DNA of 64,000 nt from Planctomycetaceae bacterium (GCA_020426325.1 JAGQQG010000009.1:27789-91788), one strand, 5' to 3'. Positions 44,345-54,891 are shown, counted from the stretch's first letter. Numbers and translations: made by a program. The notes: a model not told the origin generated them from the letters alone.

Positions 44345-45748
44345 TTATGCCATCGGCACGGCAATCGCGAGGATGACCGTCGTGACCATGCTGATCACGC
44401 TGAGGATTGCAAGAAGTACTGTCCAGGATTTGAGAGACTCGGCCTCAGTCAGGCCTCCCATTTTGGTGAAGATCCAGAAGCCGCTGTCGTTCATCCAGCT
44501 GCCCATCAATGAGCCTGCTCCGATCGCGGTGGCAAGATAGACCGGGTGATAGCCGAGCGAGGCATCCCCCGTCATCATCGCGGCCAGCATGCCGGAGGCG
44601 GTGATCATGGCCACGGTGCTCGACCCTTGAGCGACCTTGAGCAGGGCCGCAACAAAGTACCCCAACACGAGGAACATCATTCCACTGACGTTGCCGCTGT
44701 CTGATTTGAACATCGCTTCGATTGCGGGACCGATATTGGCCGCCTTGAGCATCGCTCCAAAGGCACCGCCGCCGCTGGTAATGAGAATGATCACCCCCCC
44801 GCTCATCAGCGAACGCTCGACCGTTTCGCTGAGTTGCTCCAGCGTCGGCTTGCGGACCATCATGACGAGCCCAATCGAGACTGCGGTCGCTACGAGCATG
44901 GCCAGGTTGGGGTTGCCAAGGATGGATGTGATGGGGAGTAGTTTGTCCCAGATGCTCATTGTCGCCCCAGCCGCGAGCTGATCCGCAGACGTTGAGAGCG
45001 TTTTGGCAACGGTGTTCGACGAGATAAAGAGCACCGGCAACACGACAGGCATCAACGAGAGGCCCAGCGGAGGCAGTTCGTCGTCTGTGGGAGCTGTTGA
45101 TTCGTTCCCGGTTCCAAATTCCCGGAAGGGGACGTGTATCCTGTTATCCATGAACCGGGATGCAAACAGTCCCACGATCGCAGCTGGGAGTGCGACAGCC
45201 GTTCCCCCGAGGATCATCGCCCCAATGTCGATCCCGAGGTTATCCGCCATCAACAGTGGACCGGGAGTCGGCGGCACAAGTGTGTGCGTGATGGCGCCGC
45301 CACACGCGATTGCCAACAGCGAGAGCAGGTAGTTCTTCCCGGTTTTCTTGTACAAAGACCGTGCCAACGGCACGAGGAGATAAAACACGGTGTCGAAGAA
45401 CACGGGAACCGCGAGTACGAAACCGCTCAACATCAATGCCCACGGAGCCCGTTTCTCTCCCAGCACGCGGATGAAGAACTGCACGATCCGATCTGCAGCG
45501 CCGCTCGCCATCATGCATTCACCTATGACAGCAGCCAGCGCGATCACGATCCCGATGTTGCCGGCTGCAGTGCCAAATCCCTCGGCCACGCGGCTGATCT
45601 TTTCACCTGTCTTACCGGGCGCCATCAGGCTCACGACGATCGCCGCCGTGATGAGAGCAATGAACGCATTGATCCGCAGGACCATGATCATGCCGATCAC
45701 GGTCGCCACACCCACCGCCAACGTGATCAGAGGATAATACTGTTCCAA
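44345..45748 (-). CDS. GntP-family gluconate/organic-acid permease
   Basis: A 467-aa inner-membrane transporter with about 12-14 hydrophobic helices. GntP-like segments include VFFDTVFYLLVPLARSLYKK, GGAITHTLVPPTPGPLLMAD (the PPTPGP signature) and, late, VAQGSSTVAMITASGMLAAM and GSLMGSWMNDSGFWIFTKMG. The family imports gluconate, related sugar acids or hydroxy acids with protons. It is divergent from the glycolate oxidase genes (180-bp gap), which suggests, without proving, a hydroxy-acid substrate such as glycolate or glycerate. Confidence 0.92.
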   Translation of the reverse strand: MEQYYPLITLAVGVATVIGMIMVLRINAFIALITAAIVVSLMAPGKTGEKISRVAEGFGTAAGNIGIVIALAAVIGECMMASGAADRIVQFFIRVLGEKRAPWALMLSGFVLAVPVFFDTVFYLLVPLARSLYKKTGKNYLLSLLAIACGGAITHTLVPPTPGPLLMADNLGIDIGAMILGGTAVALPAAIVGLFASRFMDNRIHVPFREFGTGNESTAPTDDELPPLGLSLMPVVLPVLFISSNTVAKTLSTSADQLAAGATMSIWDKLLPITSILGNPNLAMLVATAVSIGLVMMVRKPTLEQLSETVERSLMSGGVIILITSGGGAFGAMLKAANIGPAIEAMFKSDSGNVSGMMFLVLGYFVAALLKVAQGSSTVAMITASGMLAAMMTGDASLGYHPVYLATAIGAGSLMGSWMNDSGFWIFTKMGGLTEAESLKSWTVLLAILSVISMVTTVILAIAVPMA

Positions 45749-45928
45749 GACGTGCTCCTCGGCTGCCTGTTGACCATCGTGTTTGGAGAAATCAGTCGCT
45801 CATCACGTGCGGATGTGCCACCAGTTGACTCGACCGCGACGCGTGCGTCAAACGAGTACGGCGTGTGCTTTCGATTCTGTCTCCCGCATTGTAGGATTTC
45901 GTTTTGTCAATCCTTTGATGAAGGCATC

Positions 45929-47182
45929 ATGTCCAGTCCGGCGACTCAGCAAGAATTCACTCCAACGACACAGTCCGAACTTGCGCGGTATGTGGCAGCG
46001 AATGCGGCTGAAACCCGTCAACCTCTCTCACCGGTTGGGGGACGGACTGCTGTGCATCAGGGGTATGAGCTGCCCGCGGAGACGACGCTTGTCGCAATGA
46101 GTGACTTGACGCACATCATCGACTACCCGGCTCGCGATATGACCATCACTGTCGAAGCGGGCTTTCGGATCGAGGACTTGCAGTCGGTTCTGGCCGAGCA
46201 AAAACAGCGACTGCCACTCGATCTCCCGCAGGCCCATCGGGCAACGATCGGCGGGGCCATCGCCACCAATACGAGCGGACTTGGTCGATTCGGCAACGGC
46301 ACCTTCCGCGACTACGTGATCGGCATCTCCGCAGTCGATGGTCAGGGTCGTCTGTTCAAGGCGGGGGGACGGGTCGTGAAGAATGTGGCAGGTTACGACC
46401 TGTGCAAACTGCTCGTCGGCTCGCTCGGCACCCTGGCGATGATCACACAAGTTACGCTCAAACTTCGCCCGCTCGCAGCGACCAGGCGGTTTGTCTGGTC
46501 GACTTTTCCGACGACCTCCGCGATGGATGATGTCCTCGAAAGAATGCTTCGTTCTGCCACTCGACCGACCGCCGTCGAGGTTCTGTGTCCGACGGTTGCC
46601 TGGCAGGTTAAAGGCGAAACCAAACTGGATCTCCCCGTTGACCGATACGTCCTTGCCATCGGCTACGAAGGCACAGAGACCGAGACGAGTTGGCAGTCCG
46701 CCACTTTTCGCGATGAACTCGCGGGCACGGGGGTTGAACATGTCGTCACGATCGACCCGGAGGATTCAACTTCTTTGTGGTCTGCACTCACGGAATATCC
46801 GGCTGCGTCTGACGATCCACTGACATTTCAGGCCAGCCTCCTGCCATCCCGTGCGATGGAGTTTGTCGAGCGTGCACATGCTGCGGGAATCGCAGTTCAG
46901 TGTCACGCGGGGAACGGCATCATTCATGGCCACTTACCCGATGAGTGTACATCGGGAGCTCAAGCCAACGAGTTGCTTGCCCCACTTCGCGAACTTGCCG
47001 AAACCGTCGGTGGCTCTCTCGTTGTGCTCAACTGTGATGACGAATGGAAGTCCGTTGTTCCCCTCTTCGGCAAACCGGGCCCAACATGGCGTCTGATGCA
47101 GCAGGTGAAGGAGGCTCTCGACCCACATGATATCATGAGCCCGAACCGCCTTTGGCCTTCTTCGCTGACAACCTCGAACTGA
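45929..47182 (+). CDS. glcE: Glycolate oxidase FAD-binding subunit GlcE-like
   Basis: A 417-aa protein; the ATG at 45929 follows GATGAAGG, while a long upstream open frame is not coding. The FAD PCMH-type fold is visible: LSPVGGRTAVHQGY, VAMSDLTHIIDYPARDMTIT, TVEAGFRIEDLQSVL, RATIGGAIATNTSGLGRFG and KNVAGYDLCKLLVGSLGTLA. The C-terminal half (VQCHAGNGIIHGHLPDE) matches GlcE. Together with GlcF it would oxidise glycolate to glyoxylate at the membrane. The FAD-linked large subunit GlcD is not in the window. glcF follows after 31 bp. Confidence 0.9.
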   Translation: MSSPATQQEFTPTTQSELARYVAANAAETRQPLSPVGGRTAVHQGYELPAETTLVAMSDLTHIIDYPARDMTITVEAGFRIEDLQSVLAEQKQRLPLDLPQAHRATIGGAIATNTSGLGRFGNGTFRDYVIGISAVDGQGRLFKAGGRVVKNVAGYDLCKLLVGSLGTLAMITQVTLKLRPLAATRRFVWSTFPTTSAMDDVLERMLRSATRPTAVEVLCPTVAWQVKGETKLDLPVDRYVLAIGYEGTETETSWQSATFRDELAGTGVEHVVTIDPEDSTSLWSALTEYPAASDDPLTFQASLLPSRAMEFVERAHAAGIAVQCHAGNGIIHGHLPDECTSGAQANELLAPLRELAETVGGSLVVLNCDDEWKSVVPLFGKPGPTWRLMQQVKEALDPHDIMSPNRLWPSSLTTSN

Positions 47183-47213
47183 CATCATTTTTCGACGTCT
47201 GTACTCTTCCGTC

Positions 47214-48518
47214 ATGACCGACTCAAATCTACAGAGTGATACCCAACCCGGGGCAGCAATCGACTATGAGCGGTTCCTTGACTGCGTGCACTGCGGCCTG
47301 TGCACGTCAAAGTGTCCCACGTATCTGGAAACGGGCAATGAGAACGACAGCCCACGGGGTCGCATCTACCTCATGAGAGCTGTCACCGACGGGAGGGTCG
47401 ATCTGACAAGTCATGTGGCTCGTCACCTGGAACTCTGTCTCGACTGCCGCAGTTGTGAGACAGCATGTCCTTCCGGAGTCCAGTATGGACGACTGATTGA
47501 GCCGTTCCGCGTCGATATGCAACGGCGAGGTATCAAGTCCGATCAGTTGTCTGTTCCCCGCTGGTTTCAACGCTATGTGCTTTACGGAATCTTCCCTTAC
47601 GCAAACCGGTTGCGACTGTCGCTCCTGCCAGCCAGGGTCATGCAACTGTTGAAGATCGATCGCGCCGCAGAGAGCATCGGCCTCACCGGACTTCTCCCGA
47701 CTCCCCTTCGCAGGATGCAGCGACTTCTCCCGCCGTTAGAGAAGGCCTTGCCTCAACTTCCGGAGATACTCCCAGCCAAGGGACCCCAGCGAGCACGGGT
47801 GGCCATGTTCACCGGCTGCGTGGCCGACGCTATGTTTCGTCAGGTTCACTGGGCAACTGCACGCGTTCTTCAGGCTAATGGCTGTGAAGTGCTCATCCCT
47901 CGCACACAGGGCTGTTGTGGTGCGATTCACTATCACAGCGGAGCGGCTGGTCCCACCCTCGACTTCGCCAGACAAAATGCAGATGCCCTCCTTTCCAGCG
48001 AAGTCGATGCGATCATCGTCAACGTGGCCGGCTGCGGATCGATGCTCAAAGACTACGGCCACATTGCCGACGAGTTGGGGGCAAACGACGATCGATTCGC
48101 TCGTTTCGCGTCCAAAGTCAAGGATGTGACCGAATTCCTGATGGAACTCGGCCCGGTCGCTCCCACGACCCCGGTCCCACTCAAGGCGACGTACCACGAT
48201 GCGTGCCACCTCTGCCATGCCCAGAAGATCACCGAACAGCCGCGTCGATTACTGAGCATGATCCCCGGTCTCGAACTGCTACCGCTCGATGAGTCAGACA
48301 TCTGCTGCGGCGCAGCCGGCAGCTACAATCTGACGGAACCGGAAATGGCGGACCGATTGGGAAAACGCAAAGCAAACAACATCCGCACGACCGGAGCAGA
48401 AGCCGTCATCTCAGCCAATGCCGGCTGCACACTTCAAATCCAGGCCCTCCTCCGCGAAACCGGCCACCCACTCCCTGTTCTGCATCCAGTCGAACTCTTG
48501 GATCGTGCCTACGGCTAA
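47214..48518 (+). CDS. glcF: Glycolate oxidase iron-sulfur subunit GlcF-like
   Basis: A 434-aa protein. Two [4Fe-4S] ferredoxin-type motifs occur at the N-terminus: CVHCGLCTSKCPTYLETGNE (near 25) and CLDCRSCETACPSGVQYGR (near 75). Two CCG domains follow, with CGAIHYHSGAAG near 236 and late DACHLCHAQKITEQPRRLL and DICCGAAGSYNLTEPEMADR. This is the standard electron-transfer subunit of GlcDEF-type oxidases. It is cotranscribed with glcE (31-bp gap). No terminator is obvious after it. Confidence 0.93.
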   Translation: MTDSNLQSDTQPGAAIDYERFLDCVHCGLCTSKCPTYLETGNENDSPRGRIYLMRAVTDGRVDLTSHVARHLELCLDCRSCETACPSGVQYGRLIEPFRVDMQRRGIKSDQLSVPRWFQRYVLYGIFPYANRLRLSLLPARVMQLLKIDRAAESIGLTGLLPTPLRRMQRLLPPLEKALPQLPEILPAKGPQRARVAMFTGCVADAMFRQVHWATARVLQANGCEVLIPRTQGCCGAIHYHSGAAGPTLDFARQNADALLSSEVDAIIVNVAGCGSMLKDYGHIADELGANDDRFARFASKVKDVTEFLMELGPVAPTTPVPLKATYHDACHLCHAQKITEQPRRLLSMIPGLELLPLDESDICCGAAGSYNLTEPEMADRLGKRKANNIRTTGAEAVISANAGCTLQIQALLRETGHPLPVLHPVELLDRAYG

Positions 48519-48826
48519 ACCACATACATTCACCCTATGCTCATCACTAAACTCGATCTGCTTTTATTCTCACAAAACGGGCTCAGCTGTTACTGATCAG
48601 AACGCAGTTGGAGAACCTGCGACATAAGGCGGTAACCAGACTTCTGTACATCGAAATCGGTCGAAGTGAGATTCGAACACATGCCCATTTGCGTGTAATC
48701 CGGTGAATTTACGGCGTTGCGTAGAGTATCGGTTAGTCGTTTGTTACGGGCACAACTCCGGAGTGTTTCATTCTCCCTTCTGATGATCCCCAATGTGGGT
48801 CCATATCAATGAGAGACAGAGAAAGA
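48519..48826. other. Intergenic, no gene recognised
   Basis: About 308 bases between glcF and the small lipoprotein gene. No ORF with family features, repeat or terminator was recognised; it should contain the promoter of the next gene. Confidence 0.4.
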
Positions 48827-49276
48827 ATGGTCGTTTTCCTTCCGCAACACACAGTTCATCATCTCGCGTGCCTGATTTGTTTGTTCTTGCTCAGTTGCGA
48901 TCAGCAGCAGGGTGATCCAGTCGTCCAGTTTGAGGAGGACAATCCGGAGATGAGCGCCGCAATCGAGGAGGCGCGACAGTCGTTGGCGACCTTCATCTCA
49001 CATCTCGAAGAGGACCCCACTGACGAGACTGCTCTCATCAAAGCTCCAATTGATACCGGGAGCCAGGTTGAACATATCTGGGTAGGCAATCTGCAATTCG
49101 ATGGGCAGCAGTTCACCGGTCAGTTTGCCAACGAACCGTTCGACCTGTCCAGATACAAACAGGGAGATACGGTCTCTGTCCCACAAGCCGACATCTCAGA
49201 CTGGGCCTTCATCGATGGCAACGAGATGATCGGTGGGTATACTATCAAGGTCATGGAAAAAAGAATGACCGAGTAG
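48827..49276 (+). CDS. DUF2314-like small lipoprotein
   Basis: About 149 aa from the ATG at 48827, with AGAGAAAG upstream; an ATG at 48809 is also possible. A lipoprotein-type signal (LACLICLFLLSC, Cys near 24) is followed by a short spacer. The ARQSLATFISHLEE and C-terminal segments KQGDTVSVPQADISDWAFID and EMIGGYTIKVM match the DUF2314 pattern (W...G...GGYT). Role unknown; family members are small envelope or cytosolic proteins of unclear function. Confidence 0.68.
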   Translation: MVVFLPQHTVHHLACLICLFLLSCDQQQGDPVVQFEEDNPEMSAAIEEARQSLATFISHLEEDPTDETALIKAPIDTGSQVEHIWVGNLQFDGQQFTGQFANEPFDLSRYKQGDTVSVPQADISDWAFIDGNEMIGGYTIKVMEKRMTE

Positions 49277-49545
49277 CTGATCAGTCCGATCAGATTGAAT
49301 CTACGGAAGGAACGAAGACTCTCAGGCCGACTCGAATGCAGTCAAAGCATCCAATGGCTCGACTCCGTTGAACTCCTGCCCGCGTAGCCGTAGCATCACC
49401 AGAGACCGGTCGCTGACGCTCGCGGCTCAGAGGTGTTTCTCTCTCCTCCTCCGCGCGTCACCGCGACTTCAGTGTCTCCGCAGTGATCGAATAAAGGTGG
49501 GAAAGCCATCCGCCAATGGCCAACAGCCAAATGCAAGGAGCAACC

Positions 49546-51516
49546 ATGTCTGAGAACAGCAGCGCCATCCAGTCCGTCCTCCACGAAACTCGCACGTTCC
49601 CGCCCTCTGAGGAGTTCAGCAAGCACGCCATCATTTCCTCAGAAGAACAGTACGAGCAGATGTGGAATCGGGCCAAGGATGACCCGGCCGGCTTCTGGGG
49701 GGACATCGCTCAGACGGAACTCGACTGGTTCAAGATGTACGACTCGGTGATGGACGGCAAGATGCCGAACACCAAGTGGTTCACCGGCGGCAAGATCAAC
49801 GTCAGCTACAACTGTCTCGACCGGCACCTCACGACGTGGCGGAAGAACAAAGCGGCCATCATCTGGGAGGGGGAAACCGGTGAGGTTCGGACCTTCACCT
49901 ACCAGCAGCTGCATCATGAGGTCTGCAAGTTTGCGAGCGTGCTTGACAAGCTGGGCGTCGAGGCGGGCGATCGTGTTACGCTCTACATGCCCATGATCCC
50001 CGAACTGGCGATCGCCATGCTGGCTTGTGCACGGGTCGGAGCGACGCACTCCATCATCTTCGGCGGCTTCAGTGCGGATGCGATTGCGGACCGCAACCAC
50101 GATGCGCAGTCCAAGCTGGTCATCACGGCTGACGGTGGCTGGCGGCGCGGTAAAGAAGTTCCTCTGAAAGTGAACGTCGATGCCTCGATGGAAAAATCCC
50201 CGTCGGTCGAGAAAGTGATCGTGGTTCGGCGGACGGGAGGGGACGTCAACATGCAGGACGGACGCGATTACTGGTGGCACGACCTGATGGAAGACGCCGT
50301 CGCTGACCGCGAGTGCACACACCTCGACAGCGAACACCCGCTGTTCATCCTGTACACCTCCGGCTCCACCGGCAAACCCAAAGGCGTGCTGCACACGACT
50401 GCCGGGTATCTGCTGGGCACGACGATGACCTCCCGGTGGGTGTTCGACCTCAAAGCTGAAGACACCTACTGGTGCACGGCGGACATCGGCTGGATTACGG
50501 GGCACTCTTACATCGTGTACGGTCCGCTCTCCAACGGAGCGACCACCATGATGTACGAAGGGGCTCCCAACTGGCCGGACGAGGGCCGCTTCTGGGAGAT
50601 GATCGAACGTCACAAGGTCAACATCTTCTACACGGCCCCGACCGCCATCCGTGCCTTCATCAAATGGGGCGATCAGTGGCCCGAGCAGCATGACCTGTCC
50701 TCGCTGCGCCTGCTAGGCACGGTCGGCGAGCCGATCAACCCCGAAGCCTGGATGTGGTATCACAAGATGATCGGAGCCGAACGCTGTCCGATCGTCGACA
50801 CGTGGTGGCAGACGGAGACGGGCGGCATCATGATCTCGCCGCTTCCCGGCGTAACCGCGACCAAGCCTGGTTCCTGTACCAAACCATTGCCGGGTGTGGT
50901 CCCCGCCATCGTGACGGAGAAAGGCGAGCCGCTCGGCCCCAACGAGGGGGGGCTGCTCGTGATGACACAACCCTGGCCACACATGCTTCGCACGCTCTAT
51001 GGGGACCATGAGCGTTTCGTCGAGACGTACTTCGCCAAGTTCGATGGGAAGTACTACTTCGCTGGCGACGGGGCCCGCAAAGACGAGGATGGATACTACT
51101 GGGTGATGGGCCGCGTGGACGACGTGCTCAACGTCAGCGGTCACCGCCTCTCCACGATGGAAATCGAGAGTGCCCTCGTCTCACACGAAAGTGTCGCAGA
51201 GGCAGCCGTCGTCGGCTTCCCGCACGACCTCAAGGGGGAAGGCATCTGCTGTTTCGTGATCCCCAAAGGCGAAGTCGCTTCCGGAGACGCTGCAGTCGCT
51301 GCTCAAAAAGAGTTGATTGCCCACGTCAGAAACCAGATCGGCGCAATCGCCACACCCGATCAGATTCGCTTCACGTCAGCCCTGCCCAAGACTCGCTCGG
51401 GCAAAATCATGCGCCGCCTCCTGCGGGACATCGCCGCCGGCCGCGAATCCGCCGGGGACACCACAACCCTGGAAGACTACTCCGTCCTCGCCAAGCTCCG
51501 CGATACAGACGAATAA
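49546..51516 (+). CDS. acs: Acetyl-CoA synthetase
   Basis: A 656-aa AMP-forming acetyl-CoA synthetase; the ATG at 49546 has AAGGAGC 6 bases upstream, better than the ATG at 49516. ANL-family motifs are intact: [20 protein letters not shown] (P-loop), [35 protein letters not shown] and [19 protein letters not shown]. The catalytic lysine lies in [17 protein letters not shown], the usual site of regulatory acetylation. It converts acetate, ATP and CoA to acetyl-CoA, AMP and PPi. It stands alone here and may feed carbon from acetate released during polymer degradation. Confidence 0.97.
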   Translation: MSENSSAIQSVLHETRTFPPSEEFSKHAIISSEEQYEQMWNRAKDDPAGFWGDIAQTELDWFKMYDSVMDGKMPNTKWFTGGKINVSYNCLDRHLTTWRKNKAAIIWEGETGEVRTFTYQQLHHEVCKFASVLDKLGVEAGDRVTLYMPMIPELAIAMLACARVGATHSIIFGGFSADAIADRNHDAQSKLVITADGGWRRGKEVPLKVNVDASMEKSPSVEKVIVVRRTGGDVNMQDGRDYWWHDLMEDAVADRECTHLDSEHPLFILYTSGSTGKPKGVLHTTAGYLLGTTMTSRWVFDLKAEDTYWCTADIGWITGHSYIVYGPLSNGATTMMYEGAPNWPDEGRFWEMIERHKVNIFYTAPTAIRAFIKWGDQWPEQHDLSSLRLLGTVGEPINPEAWMWYHKMIGAERCPIVDTWWQTETGGIMISPLPGVTATKPGSCTKPLPGVVPAIVTEKGEPLGPNEGGLLVMTQPWPHMLRTLYGDHERFVETYFAKFDGKYYFAGDGARKDEDGYYWVMGRVDDVLNVSGHRLSTMEIESALVSHESVAEAAVVGFPHDLKGEGICCFVIPKGEVASGDAAVAAQKELIAHVRNQIGAIATPDQIRFTSALPKTRSGKIMRRLLRDIAAGRESAGDTTTLEDYSVLAKLRDTDE

Positions 51517-51903
51517 TGACAGCATGCGGTCGCGGCAGGCTGGACCTGTCAAGTGGAGTGTGGGGGTGAGTACGTTTTCATGGTTTTCGAATTGGGGGTG
51601 GTGACGGGCGGCGTTGCGACGGTGGATCAGTCTGAGATGCGCGGGATGGGGACCGCATGAACGACTTCCGGTGCGGCCTCTCTTCGACGTGGCGTGCGTC
51701 AGCGACGAGTTCTTAGGGTGAACTGCGAGCGGTCGACAGCTCAAGGGTATCGAACAGAGGGGCCACTGCCTGCCGCGCGTCACAGCTCCCCATTTCTTTT
51801 CTGGTGTGATGAACGTGAGCGGGGCATAGTGAGTCGCCTGGAGGGTCGTTGTTCGATGGGATCAGCGGGTCATGTTCGTTGCTCCTTGAGGAGCTGGGTT
51901 CGT

Positions 51904-52039
51904 TCAGCGGCGAGTGAGGCGCGGCTCGCCGATTTCCGCAGCGATCTTCACTGAACTGATCGTCGCCACGCCTCGGAGCAACTGCAGGACCGTGTCCAGC
52001 GGAGCCAGTGCTGTCGTCACCAACAGTTCCTCAATGTCA
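51904..52039 (-). pseudogene. IS110-type transposase fragment
   Basis: A short - strand frame reads ADIEELLVTTALAPLDTVLQ then LLRGVATISSVKIAAEIGE and stops. LRG-x-x-x-IS-x-x-x-x-x-AEIG resembles the C-terminal transposase_20 domain of IS110-family enzymes. The RuvC-like N-terminus and the continuation past AEIG are missing. It abuts the deacetylase fragment at about 52040. A weak but plausible call. The stretch 51517-51903 between acs and this fragment shows no gene. Confidence 0.4.
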
Positions 52040-52189
52040 GCCGTCGGTCGCAGCCGCCATCGCATTCCCCACCAGCGGCGCCAGCGTTTTCGTGAACATC
52101 GCCACATGCTCCGCATAAACCGGAGCCACATCATGCAGCATCACACAAAACGACTGCGAAAGATCGACCGGTGGAAGCTTCAAGGGCAT
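52037..52189 (-). pseudogene. Polysaccharide deacetylase (DUF2334-type) N-terminal fragment
   Basis: A 50-codon frame from an ATG at 52189. The segment SQSFCVMLHDVAPVYAEHVA has the HDVAP start of DUF2334-like deacetylases, and FTKTLAPLVGNAMAAA continues the family, then a stop follows. A whole enzyme would be about 250 aa, so the gene has lost its C-terminal four fifths, where transposase-like sequence begins. The 268 bases upstream (52190-52457) show nothing recognisable. Confidence 0.45.
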
Positions 52190-52457
52190 CGTGAGTCTGC
52201 AATCGAGGAGACGTATTCAGGAATCCATTGTGCGATGGATGGCGGAGGACACCCTCGCGGAAAGTCGGCGAAAATGTAACCAAACTCGGCAACCCGCTCC
52301 ACATCAATTCAGCTGGCAGGCAAGAGCTGACTTCACATCAAGTTACCGAGGACCAATTACCCCGGTTTCTCAATCAGGCATCGGTGGACAAGCTGACGGG
52401 CACCATCCGAATGTGAGGTGTTCTGCTACGAGTGAAACGCAACTTCCTGTGACCCAC

Positions 52458-52917
52458 TCACAGATAAAGTTTCGCCCCTTCGTGGCTGAAAGTGAAACCC
52501 AGCCTTTGATACAACCCGTGGGCTTCCGTTCGCCGTTTGTCCGTTGTGAGTTGAACACGTCGGCAATCGCGTTGTCTGGCCTCGTCAATCGCCCATTGGA
52601 GCATCATGGTGCCAATACCTCGTCTGCGGTGTTCGGCTGCAACATGGACTGCCTCAATCGGGGCGCCCCTCCCCCGCCAGGTAGGTCAGGAAGATCAAGT
52701 GAAATGTGCCAACGACAGTTCGATCGATCTCGGCGACCATGAGATAATAATTGGGATTCGAATCAATAGTCGCGAATGCCTGCAAGTATGTACGCGGCAG
52801 AACACTCGGCAAGTCCCGACGTCTGTATCCTTCAGGTCCCCCCGCATTAGCCAGCCTGACGATCGCATCCACGTCCTGCTGCACGGCCTTACGGATGGTG
52901 ACGCGAAGATCCTGCAT
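52458..52917 (-). pseudogene. GNAT-family N-acetyltransferase broken by a one-base frameshift
   Basis: The gene starts at the ATG at 52917 (AGGAG 9 bases before it) with MQDLRVTIRKAVQQDVDAIV and runs to FHLIFLTYLAG. A run of five C on the + strand (52671-52675) then shifts the frame to an early stop. If that run had four bases, the frame would continue as RGAPIEAVHVAAEHRRRGIG and TMMLQWAIDEARQRDC to RLGFTFSHEGAKLYL, a complete ~153-aa GNAT domain. HRRRGIGTMML is the acetyl-CoA-binding motif. It is either a real pseudogene or a homopolymer sequencing error. Confidence 0.75.
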
Positions 52918-53457
52918 GAGATTCGCTCCTAACCCGGAGGTGTTTTAAGTGGATGGAATTGTTCGGGACTGCAACTCGCCAAGGCTTGTTGAGACGTGTC
53001 TCCTTCCGTGGGAGACATGCTATCACGCCATACTTATTCACCGCTCCCAATCATGAATCCGGAAACTTTCTGAATTCGGAGAAAATCGCTGTAAGGTTTC
53101 TGGATGTCGCTCGTACTGTTGGTGACAGAATGATTTCGTGGTCATTAGAGACACGCAGGCATGCCTGCTGTCTTCCCCGTCGGTTTGTGGCCGCTCTGCT
53201 TGTTGACACGGCGACAGCAGGGTCACGTTTGCAAACATCTGACACTCCGACGGTCCTGGCCGCGCCGCCTGATCACCGCGAAGACGTTCTGTCCCCGAAC
53301 CGGCCGGTCCACCTATTTCTGAGACGATGCGTTTCAGACAGACGTCCAAACTACTCGACAAACATCAGAGCCGCGACCGTCAGGAAGTCGGCCACGCTCG
53401 CACATGGATCGCGACGTGATCTCTGCGAAGCGAACCGTCATCCCCGCGGAGCAAAAC
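52918..53457. other. Intergenic, no gene recognised
   Basis: About 540 bases upstream of the acetyltransferase gene with only short unconvincing ORFs on both strands. An isolated ATCCCCGCG motif near 53440 is related to the repeat at 53458-53559. Confidence 0.4.
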
Positions 53458-53559
53458 GTCATCCCCGCGACGGCGGGGATCCAGATCAGCGTTGAAACGA
53501 CGGAAAACACATGAGGCCACTCACCGTGCTCACTGGATTCCCGCATGCACGGGAATGAC
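53458..53559. repeat. Miniature element of two facing hairpins (GTCATCCCCGC...GGGAATGAC)
   Basis: A 102-bp unit. The left end GTCATCCCCGC with GCGGGGATCCAG and the right end CTGGATTCCCG with CGGGAATGAC are inverted relatives of each other, and each end is a hairpin by itself. This type of ATCCCCGC/GCGGGGAT palindrome is common as interspersed repeats in bacterial genomes. The stretch up to 53748 has no gene. Confidence 0.55.
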
Positions 53560-53748
53560 GGTGATGGACGTGTTATCCGCTTAGGACCACTCTCCCTCGC
53601 GAGATGTCACTCGGACGAACTTCCCGGTGAGTGGCCTGAACTCATACTGACAGACAGGTGAGCACGAGTCGGGTGCATGATGCAACGCAAAATGCACCGC
53701 CATCCATTGGTGCATTCCACTTCGCTTCATGCACCATACATCAGTGAC

Positions 53749-53922
53749 AGCAGGGTGAGCATGCCGTTCATGGTCTCCGCATCTCAAGACTCTGATTGAA
53801 ACTGCCATGATTGCCGACCTCATTGACAGCTCACAGCGATGCTGACTGTTTGGTTCACGTCTCCTCGAATCCACGTCAACCCCCGCATGCTTGCCCTGCT
53901 GTGCGATGCAAGCATGGCACCC
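53749..53922. repeat. Hairpin-ended 196-bp repeat, copy 1 (left end lost)
   Basis: Same sequence as the copies at 54070 and 54951, but starting at AGCAGGGTGAGCATGCC, so the left arm of the first hairpin is missing. The right hairpin GCATGCTTGC / GCAAGCATG and end GGCACCC are present. The following bases 53923-54069 include two further small hairpins (CATCACG/CGTGATG near 53950 and CATCTCGC/GCGAGATG at 54021-54039). Confidence 0.7.
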
Positions 53923-54069
53923 GGCACCCGGCACCACCCAAAGTCGCCATCACGCTCCGCCGTGATGAGCGGATCAAGTGGACGCCTCCGACAAGCTCGT
54001 ACCCGCCCCAGCGTCATCGACATCTCGCGGAGCGAGATGACGACTTTAAGCACCCAACACGTGCGTCGC

Positions 54070-54268
<199 letters not shown>

Positions 54269-54273
54269 TTCGG

Positions 54274-54873
54274 TTATGAAACGTTGTAAGTATGAAGTTG
54301 GCCTTGATCATCAATCACGGTAAACACTTCAGCAGATTCCCATTCCTTAAACCTCGCGTTGTTTCCGGGTAGATCAAACTGACAGATGATTGGAAGTGGC
54401 AACATCATTGGTTCACGGAAATCGTAAACCGTCACTTGATAGGGACAGGCCCAGTAGCACCCAACGATCGCCAGTTTAGTCGTGTCATGCGATGGATGGA
54501 ATTCGGTCCAAATGAAGTCGCCGCCTTCTGATGCGAAGCCAGCAATTCTCCGTTCTGTCAAGTCGATGACAGATTGCCCTTCAAGGTCTTCCGGAAACAG
54601 CAGGTAGTCATGGTTGTTTCGTGCTACCCAGGAAAAGAACAGGCGGTCATCATTGCGTTTTATCGTTGCGAGGACTTCTCCGGTTCCGATCTTGCGGACG
54701 ATGGCGACGACAATCGAAGGAAACTTTGGATCGGCGGTGGTGCCGAAAACGTCGGTGACCAACAAATATTTCCCACAAGGAGACGTCACTTCCTGGTGCT
54801 CGTCGCACATGATGAACGACGGGTCGAATTCACGCTCCATTGCAGAACGAATGCGTTGAATCTCATTCGTCAT
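54274..54873 (-). CDS. Hypothetical protein, possible gene-cassette cargo 1
   Basis: A 199-aa protein starting MTNEIQRIRSAMEREFDPSF, soluble, with no signal or membrane segment. The segments CGKYLLVTDVFGTTADPKFP, VIDLTERRIAGFASEGGDF and FHPSHDTTKLAIVGCYWACP suggest a beta-propeller-like or WD-type repeat (short Asp/Trp blades), which is a weak guess. Upstream of its ATG lies GTTCGGC (54884-54890 on the opposite strand) and the 57-bp block 54892-54948; its stop is 8 bp from repeat copy 2. It has the compact no-promoter look of a gene cassette. Confidence 0.6.
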   Translation of the reverse strand: MTNEIQRIRSAMEREFDPSFIMCDEHQEVTSPCGKYLLVTDVFGTTADPKFPSIVVAIVRKIGTGEVLATIKRNDDRLFFSWVARNNHDYLLFPEDLEGQSVIDLTERRIAGFASEGGDFIWTEFHPSHDTTKLAIVGCYWACPYQVTVYDFREPMMLPLPIICQFDLPGNNARFKEWESAEVFTVIDDQGQLHTYNVS

Positions 54874-54891
54874 TGAACATCAGGCCGAACT

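Noticed and set aside
45134..45928. N-terminal extension of the glycolate oxidase subunit by 265 residues
   Set aside because: The extension is antisense to the GntP gene, His/Asp/Arg-rich and not conserved-looking; the family start follows the ATG at 45929.
48600..48720. tRNA-like sequence with GATTCGAAC
   Set aside because: Only a T-loop-like string; no acceptor stem or anticodon arm can be folded around it.
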